Assembly: GCA_945860355.1 (NCBI GenBank)
Contig: CAMARB010000020.1
Span: forward strand, 1 to 33,143
DNA: 33,143 nucleotides
Origin: Chthoniobacter flavus
GTDB taxonomy: Bacteria > Verrucomicrobiota > Verrucomicrobiia > Chthoniobacterales > Chthoniobacteraceae
Reading direction: 5' to 3'
Under the pieces are notes generated by a model. That model did no database searches, had not been told where the DNA came from, and worked only from the letters and a program-made list of their open reading frames with translations. The position numbers were made by a program, and so were the translations under genes. This document shows positions 30,040 to 33,143 of the stretch, piece by piece. The first letter of the stretch is position 1. Every line of letters begins with the position of its first letter.

Positions 30040-31953
30040 ATGTCCACCTCCATTCTGCCGACGATCAATTCTCCAGCCGACGTGAAAGCCGTGCCCGAGC
30101 GGGATCTGCCGCTTCTTGCGCAGGAAATTCGCGATGAACTGGTGCGGGTGCTCTCCGAGGAGAACCCCAACTCCGTCGGCGGACACCTCGGGCCGAACCT
30201 CGGCGTGGTGGAGCTCACCCTGGCGCTGCACCGGGTTTTCAGCACGCCCAAGGACAAGTTTGTTTTTGACGTCAGCCACCAGGGCTACGTCCACAAGATC
30301 CTGACGGGTCGGCGGGATCGTTTTCACACCATCCGCCAATACGGGGGCCTCAACGGTTTCCTGCTCAGAAGCGAGAGCGAACACGACTGTTACGGCGCGG
30401 GACACGCGGGCACGGCCCTGAGCGCGGCGCTGGGCATGGCGGTGGGGCGCGACAGGAAGGGCACGGACGAGAACGTGGTGTGTGTTGCGGGCGACGCGGC
30501 GTTTACCTGCGGGGTGAGTTACGAGGCGCTCAACAACGTGGCTGAGCAAACCAAGCGCTTCATTGTCGTGCTCAACGACAACGAATGGTCCATCGCCAAA
30601 AACGTCGGGGCGATCGCCACCTATTTTAACAAGATCGCCACCCACCCCACCTACGCCCATCTCCACGAGAAGGCCGCGCAGTTCGTGGAGATGATCGGGG
30701 GAAAACACGCCAAGGACTTGGCCCACCGGATCGAAGCCGGCGTCAAACACCTCATCCTGCCCAGCGTCATTTTCGAGGAACTCGGGCTGCGTTATTACGG
30801 CCCCATCGACGGCCACGACATTCCCCTGCTGATCCGGACATTCGAGTTTCTCAAAACCCAGAACGAGCCGGTGCTTCTGCATATCCTCACCCAGAAGGGC
30901 AAAGGCTACGATCCCGCGCTCAAGCAGCCCGACAAATTCCACGGTCTGGGCCGGTTTGAGCCCAAAACGGGGCGCACATCGAGCTCCGCCACCCCCACTT
31001 ACTCGGAGCTTTTGGGCAAAACCCTTGCCCGTTTCGCCGAATCCAACAACAAACTCTGCGCCATCACCGGGGCGATGCCCACGGGGACGGGCCTCGTCCA
31101 TTTCGCCGAGGCGCATCCCGACAAGTACTACGACGTCGGCATCGCGGAGGAACACGCCGCGCTGTTTGCGGCGGGCCTGGCCACCCAAGGCTTCAAGCCG
31201 TTCCTGGCGATTTACTCCACGTTCATGCAGCGCGCGTATGACATGATCGTGCATGACATCGCGCTGCAGGGCCTCAACGTGGCGCTTTGTATGGATCGCG
31301 GCGGGCTCAGCGGAGACGACGGCCCCACCCACCACGGTCTTTTCGACATTGGCTACCTGCGGCCGGTGCCCGGTCTGGTGCACATGCAACCCAAGGACGA
31401 AGAGGAGTTTGTGGACATGCTTTGGACCATGGCCAACTACAACCAAGGCCCCATCGCCATCCGTTACCCGCGGGGGATCGGTACGGGCGCCAAGCCCAAG
31501 GAACAACCCCGCATTTTGGAGATTGGCAAAGCGGAGGTGGTCAAACACGGCACCCGGGTGGCCATCCTCGGGTTGGGCGGCATGTGCCAGATGGCGGAGG
31601 AAGCCGCCCGACAGCTCGAAGCCCAGGGCATCAGCACCGCGGTGATCAACCCGCGCTGGATCAAGCCCTTGGACACGGGCACCCTCGAGTTTTTCGCCCG
31701 CAGCGCGGAAGTCGTCTGCACCATCGAGGACCACGTCCTGCCCAACGGCTTTGGATGTTCGGTGATTGAACATCTCAACGACGTCGGGATTCGCACCCCC
31801 GTGGTGCGGATTGGGTGGCCCGACCAATTCATCGAGCACGGCAGCGTCGATGTGCTCCGCAAAAAACACGGACTCACGGCCGAGGCCGCTGTGGAGAAGA
31901 TTCTGGCGGCCGTCAAACCCGCCACCGACAGCAAGCCCAAGTCGGCCGCTTAG
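30040..31953 (+). CDS. dxs: 1-deoxy-D-xylulose-5-phosphate synthase
   Basis: The 637-residue TPP enzyme condenses pyruvate with glyceraldehyde 3-phosphate, the first step of the MEP isoprenoid pathway. Motifs include NSVGGHLGPNLGVVELTLALH, FDVSHQGYVHKILTGRRDRF, the TPP/Mg site GDAAFTCGVSYEALNNV, YGPIDGHD, the catalytic Glu in DVGIAEEHAALFAAGLA, and DRGGLSGDDGPTHHGLFD. Length is normal. Some positions differ from E. coli Dxs (DVSHQGY for DVGHQAY, NEWSIAKNVGA for NEMSISPNVGA), suggesting a divergent Dxs lineage. It lies downstream of xseB. A GC-rich hairpin at 31994-32011 follows the stop. Confidence 0.94.
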   Translation: MSTSILPTINSPADVKAVPERDLPLLAQEIRDELVRVLSEENPNSVGGHLGPNLGVVELTLALHRVFSTPKDKFVFDVSHQGYVHKILTGRRDRFHTIRQYGGLNGFLLRSESEHDCYGAGHAGTALSAALGMAVGRDRKGTDENVVCVAGDAAFTCGVSYEALNNVAEQTKRFIVVLNDNEWSIAKNVGAIATYFNKIATHPTYAHLHEKAAQFVEMIGGKHAKDLAHRIEAGVKHLILPSVIFEELGLRYYGPIDGHDIPLLIRTFEFLKTQNEPVLLHILTQKGKGYDPALKQPDKFHGLGRFEPKTGRTSSSATPTYSELLGKTLARFAESNNKLCAITGAMPTGTGLVHFAEAHPDKYYDVGIAEEHAALFAAGLATQGFKPFLAIYSTFMQRAYDMIVHDIALQGLNVALCMDRGGLSGDDGPTHHGLFDIGYLRPVPGLVHMQPKDEEEFVDMLWTMANYNQGPIAIRYPRGIGTGAKPKEQPRILEIGKAEVVKHGTRVAILGLGGMCQMAEEAARQLEAQGISTAVINPRWIKPLDTGTLEFFARSAEVVCTIEDHVLPNGFGCSVIEHLNDVGIRTPVVRIGWPDQFIEHGSVDVLRKKHGLTAEAAVEKILAAVKPATDSKPKSAA

Positions 31954-32285
31954 ACGGAACATCCCCGGTGCCCGGAACCGGCTCCGCACGTTCAGCCTGG
32001 GCACCCAGGCTCTCCCCCGCTCCTGTCGCCCCGAGCCGCCCGGCCGCCTTTCTCCCCTCCCTCTGCCGAACCCGCGTTTGAGCCGAGAACGGCGGCGCGT
32101 CGCGGGGCCGCGCTCTTGGCGGTGACTCGTGAGTGGCAAGAAACCCTGCAAGTGCACGCCCGAGACAGTCGGTGAAACGCCGGAGTCCGTATTTTTTCCG
32201 TATCGTCGATTGACAAGCCTTTGCCTCTGGGCTTTTCTCAGCGGCCCGTCAAATCGGGACCCTTTTACCTCTACCGCTAATTGCC
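31954..32285. other. Intergenic region between dxs and rplI
   Basis: A hairpin AGCCTGGG-CA-CCCAGGCT (31994-32011) lies 40 bases after the dxs stop and may serve as a terminator, although no T-run follows. A perfect -35 TTGACA sits at 32210-32215. No gene was found; the rpsF, rpsR and ssb genes often upstream of rplI are absent here. Confidence 0.5.
32210..32238 (+). promoter_or_regulatory. Candidate promoter of rplI-dnaB
   Basis: A consensus TTGACA (32210-32215) is followed after 17 bases by TTTTCT (32233-32238), a weak -10. It lies 48 bases before the rplI ATG. The -35 is convincing; the -10 assignment is tentative. Confidence 0.35.
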
Positions 32286-32834
32286 ATGTCTACGACCGAA
32301 GTCATCCTCACCGAAAAAATCGCTTCCCTCGGCGCAGAAGCCGATATCGTGAAGGTCAAGCGCGGCTATGCACGCAACTTTCTGGTTCCTTTCGGCAAGG
32401 CTTTGGAAGTGACCCCCGCCACCCTCAAGCGCATCAACGCGCTCAAGGCGAAGAGAGCGGAGCGGGAAGCCAAGGAACAGAACGAGGCCGACGAGCTGGC
32501 GCGGCGGATCAACAAGATCAAGCTCACCATGGAGCTTGAGACAGGCGAGACGGGCAAGGCATTCGGCTCGATCACGGCGGCGGACATCGCCGAGCGCCTC
32601 AAGAAGGAACTCGCAGGCAAAGGCGACGTGGACCGCCACCGCATCCACCTCGAGAAGCCCATCAAGGAAAGCGGCGAACACGAAGTGCTCGTCAAGCTGC
32701 ACTCGGAAGTGACGGCCAAACTCGTGGTGATCGTCAAAGCCAAGGGCGGCGAGGCGGAATCCCAGGAGGGTGAAGCCTCCAAGGGCGATGACAAGGGCTT
32801 CAAGGCCAAGGTCAAAGCCAAGCACTCCAAGTAG
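32286..32834 (+). CDS. rplI: 50S ribosomal protein bL9
   Basis: The 182-residue bL9 has an N-terminal domain EVILTEKIASLGAEADIVKV, then KRGYARNFLVPFGKALEVT, a long charged connecting helix (KAKRAEREAKEQNEADELA) and a C-terminal rRNA-binding domain (GKAFGSITAADIAERLKKE). A Lys/Glu-rich tail of about 30 residues extends it beyond the usual 150. It binds 23S rRNA near the L1 stalk. It is followed after 6 bases by dnaB, the classic order. No Shine-Dalgarno sequence is visible. Confidence 0.95.
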   Translation: MSTTEVILTEKIASLGAEADIVKVKRGYARNFLVPFGKALEVTPATLKRINALKAKRAEREAKEQNEADELARRINKIKLTMELETGETGKAFGSITAADIAERLKKELAGKGDVDRHRIHLEKPIKESGEHEVLVKLHSEVTAKLVVIVKAKGGEAESQEGEASKGDDKGFKAKVKAKHSK

Positions 32835-32840
32835 TCCGCC

Positions 32841-33143
32841 GTGGCCAACGAGGCTTCCGGCAAATCGACTGGGAAGCCCGCCCGGAAATCTTTCGACAAG
32901 TCCGGGGGGGACCTTCAGAGCAAGGTCTCTTATCTTCCCGACATCCACAGGCTGCTGCCTCAGAGCCCTGAGGCGGAACAGGGGGTCCTCTGCTCCTTCC
33001 TCTTGTCGCCCAGGGACGTGGGTGGGTTGTGCGCTGAAAAGCTCATCAAACCCGAGCACTTTCACCTCCCTGCCCACGGGGTCATTTACGGAGTGCTGCT
33101 GGAGCTTTGGGACGCCAACAAACCCATCGACTTCATCACCCTC
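32841..33143 (+). CDS. dnaB: Replicative DNA helicase DnaB (5' part, runs off the window)
   Basis: 101 codons from a GTG start 6 bases after rplI read ANEASGKSTGKPARKSF, then LPQSPEAEQGVLCSFLLS, KLIKPEHFHLPAHGVIY and DANKPIDFITL. This is the N-terminal DnaB domain (E. coli-like PxSLEAEQSVLG, ADDFYxxxHRxIF, PIDLITL). The ATPase domain lies beyond 33143. DnaB unwinds the fork and loads primase. The GTG start is inferred from spacing and because the reading frame follows rplI directly; the basic N-terminal 30 residues precede the conserved domain. Confidence 0.9.
   Translation, partial: MANEASGKSTGKPARKSFDKSGGDLQSKVSYLPDIHRLLPQSPEAEQGVLCSFLLSPRDVGGLCAEKLIKPEHFHLPAHGVIYGVLLELWDANKPIDFITL

Noticed and set aside
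30010-32157. Long open frame (715 codons) on the minus strand across dxs
   Set aside because: It is antisense to a clear Dxs and shows only the Gly/Val/His/Arg composition expected of the opposite strand of a GC-rich gene.
1-33143. CRISPR array, prophage, toxin-antitoxin or restriction genes
   Set aside because: No regularly spaced repeats with unique spacers were seen, and none of the supported genes has such a function.

Overview
The window looks like a high-GC chromosome segment from a member of the Verrucomicrobiota. The best lineage marker is a four-gene set of prepilin-like proteins (19340-24979) that matches the 'Verru_Chthon cassette' families D, B, C and A. The PSCyt1/DUF1549/DUF1553 plus DUF1501 gene pair, a XylR-like regulator, a Gfo/Idh/MocA oxidoreductase and weak or absent Shine-Dalgarno sequences fit the same group. 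Assignments rest on motif reading, not on database searches.

Layout: 1-1061 (minus) holds a lipoprotein/TPR fragment translationally coupled to a PPK2-type polyphosphate kinase. 1182-1390 holds tRNA-Ser(GCT) and tRNA-Arg(CCT). 1624-4982 (plus) holds an oxidoreductase with a strong terminator, fabG, a SixA-like phosphatase and pgl, facing a PfkB-family kinase (5049-6161, minus). 6162-6795 is non-coding and contains a 215-bp MITE-like element with long terminal inverted repeats and 11-bp flanking direct repeats, built around a paired REP-like palindrome. 6796-11309 looks like an envelope-stress or metal-responsive locus: a di-haem oxidoreductase, a CpxA/CpxR-like two-component system and a four-EF-hand exported protein. 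A shared box (consensus ACAwTyCCTTAAC) lies upstream of the oxidoreductase (two copies 33 bp apart) and upstream of the regulator.

11326-18663: a XylR-like regulator is divergent from an apparent operon of a six-repeat beta-propeller, a very large c-type cytochrome protein (PSCyt1-DUF1549-DUF1553) and a DUF1501 protein. 19340-25698: the pseudopilin cassette plus a fifth unknown gene, almost all joined by 4-base ATGA overlaps. Its gene order resembles the GspH-I-J-K minor pseudopilins, but no secretion machinery is visible in the window. It is bracketed by two decayed IS5-family transposase relics in inverted orientation (about 18780-19270 and about 25770-25988).

26412-29284 (minus) is an MBOAT acyltransferase with an SGNH-like partner, probably for polysaccharide O-acylation. 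29655-33143 (plus) is housekeeping: xseB, dxs, rplI and the start of dnaB.

The best candidates for something undescribed are the pseudopilin cassette with its fifth gene and IS5 brackets, the CpxR-like box linking a di-haem oxidoreductase to an EF-hand protein, and the MITE-like element.
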